DNA of 54,722 nucleotides from Halomonas salinarum (GTDB lineage: Bacteria > Pseudomonadota > Gammaproteobacteria > Pseudomonadales > Halomonadaceae), in assembly GCF_012062845.1 (NCBI RefSeq), contig NZ_WWNB01000023.1, positions 1 to 54,722 of the forward strand, written 5' to 3'. The translations under genes and the position numbers were made by a program. Shown here in pieces: positions 54,309 through 54,722 of this stretch (position 1 is the first letter of the stretch; every line of letters starts with the position of its first letter). The notes under the pieces are model-generated. The model did no database searches. It was given only the letters and a program-made list of their open reading frames with translations, and had not been told where the DNA came from.

Positions 54309-54722
54309 TAATGCCAGTCAGTTAACGCTGACTGGCATTTCTTTTGGTCGGGTACTTCTGTGGTCGGCGCCTGACTGATCGGGGGTAAGATCGCTCGCGT
54401 CGCTCAGGCAAGACGAAGGCAGGCGCCATCTCCAGCATCGACTGAATCACACCGGGCACACGCCCCGGCGAGACCCAGGGGAGGACCGTCAACTCCTTGA
54501 TGATCCAGTGGGCGGCCTGGTGGAAGCTGAGTTGGTTCGGGTGCACCGCTTCTAGGCTATAGGCCATGCGGGCCATCTGGAAGCGGATCAGGTTGTAGGC
54601 CAGCAAGGTGCCCCAGAGCTCCTGGAAGACCATCTCCGGCGTCCGGCTACGCAACGTCAGGCGGTTACCCAACAGGGATTGCTTCATTTCCCGGTAGCCC
54701 AGTTCGATTTCCCAGCGGTGGC
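54309..54722 (-). mobile_element. IS4-family insertion sequence, one end and transposase 3' part
   Basis: The end TAATGCCAGTCAGTTAAC (54309-54326) resembles the terminal repeat of IS4 (TAATGCCGATCAGTTAAG, from memory). It overlaps a 12-bp-stem hairpin (AATGCCAGTCAG/CTGACTGGCATT, 54310-54339). The element continues beyond the window, so the other end and the target duplication are not visible. The hairpin may block outside transcription from glyS. Confidence 0.75.
54322..54722 (-). CDS. IS4 family transposase, C-terminal part (cut by window end)
   Basis: The open frame enters from the window end and stops at TAA 54322, with about 133 codons visible. It reads RWEIELGYREMKQSLLGN at the start, the IS4 signature with the third catalytic acidic residue (Glu in WEIEL, then Y-R-E-x-K). 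The tail (LWGTLLAYNLIRFQMARMAY, then PWVSPGRVPGVIQSMLEMA) is typical of the family. The last codons and stop lie inside the terminal repeat. The rest, with the first two DDE acids, is outside the window, so intactness cannot be judged. Confidence 0.9.
   Translation of the reverse strand, partial: HRWEIELGYREMKQSLLGNRLTLRSRTPEMVFQELWGTLLAYNLIRFQMARMAYSLEAVHPNQLSFHQAAHWIIKELTVLPWVSPGRVPGVIQSMLEMAPAFVLPERRERSYPRSVRRRPQKYPTKRNASQR

Overview
The window is GC-rich chromosomal DNA of a gammaproteobacterium. The blocks zapA-ssrS-fau opposite ygfB-pepP-ubiH-ubiI, dxs-ispA-xseB, glyQ-glyS, ruvX-yqgE-tonB-gshB and waaA-hldE-kdkA, plus a betaine-homocysteine methyltransferase and an acidic TonB linker, fit a halophile of the Halomonadaceae (Halomonas or a close relative). 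That assignment is inference from synteny and protein style. No tRNA, rRNA or CRISPR array was seen. One noncoding RNA gene (6S RNA) is clear.

Layout. 1-5.6 kb: a hairpin-rich segment of unknown nature, a small exported protein, the isoprenoid genes dxs-ispA with xseB, then serA. 5.8-6.8 kb: trhO, with an FNR/ANR-like box upstream. 6.9-17.0 kb: an accessory urate/ureide catabolic island. It holds a DSD1-type PLP enzyme and ureidoglycolate lyase (allA) on one strand; an Asp/Glu/hydantoin racemase and two NCS1 permeases on the other; then a GntR regulator, membrane urate hydroxylase (puuD), 5-hydroxyisourate hydrolase (uraH), OHCU decarboxylase (uraD) and an IclR regulator. Four TTGTATACAA-like sites lie at the promoters and suggest a local GntR regulon. 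17.1-21.5 kb: aspartate carbamoyltransferase, then a betaine-homocysteine methyltransferase gene flanked by two roughly 96-bp direct repeats, the second covering the 3' end of a GGDEF/EAL gene. 21.9-27.7 kb: a minus-strand housekeeping run (gshB, tonB, yqgE, ruvX; cvfB-like, rsmE, secB, rhodanese). 27.9-32.1 kb: gpmI-envC-ctpA. 32.3-38.3 kb: the ubiquinone/pepP/ygfB operon divergent from zapA-ssrS-fau. 38.5-41.2 kb: a 31-aa membrane protein gene, ilvA and rpiA. 41.2-51.1 kb: the lipopolysaccharide inner-core cluster. 51.2-54.2 kb: glyQS. The window ends in the 3' part of an IS4-family insertion sequence about 60 bp after glyS.

How it works together. Urate is oxidised by PuuD, hydrolysed by UraH and decarboxylated by UraD to allantoin, whose stereochemistry the racemase may adjust. 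AllA releases glyoxylate and urea at the end. The intermediate allantoinase and allantoicase are not in this window. The co-oriented DSD1-type PLP enzyme may use the glyoxylate, or a D-amino acid. The LPS genes make and attach ADP-heptose (HldE, HldD, heptosyltransferases), attach and phosphorylate Kdo (WaaA, KdkA) and decorate the core (GT2, GT4, GT90).

Start codons were chosen from Shine-Dalgarno placement and family alignment by eye. Repeats, operators and hairpins were found by reading, so their statistical significance is untested.
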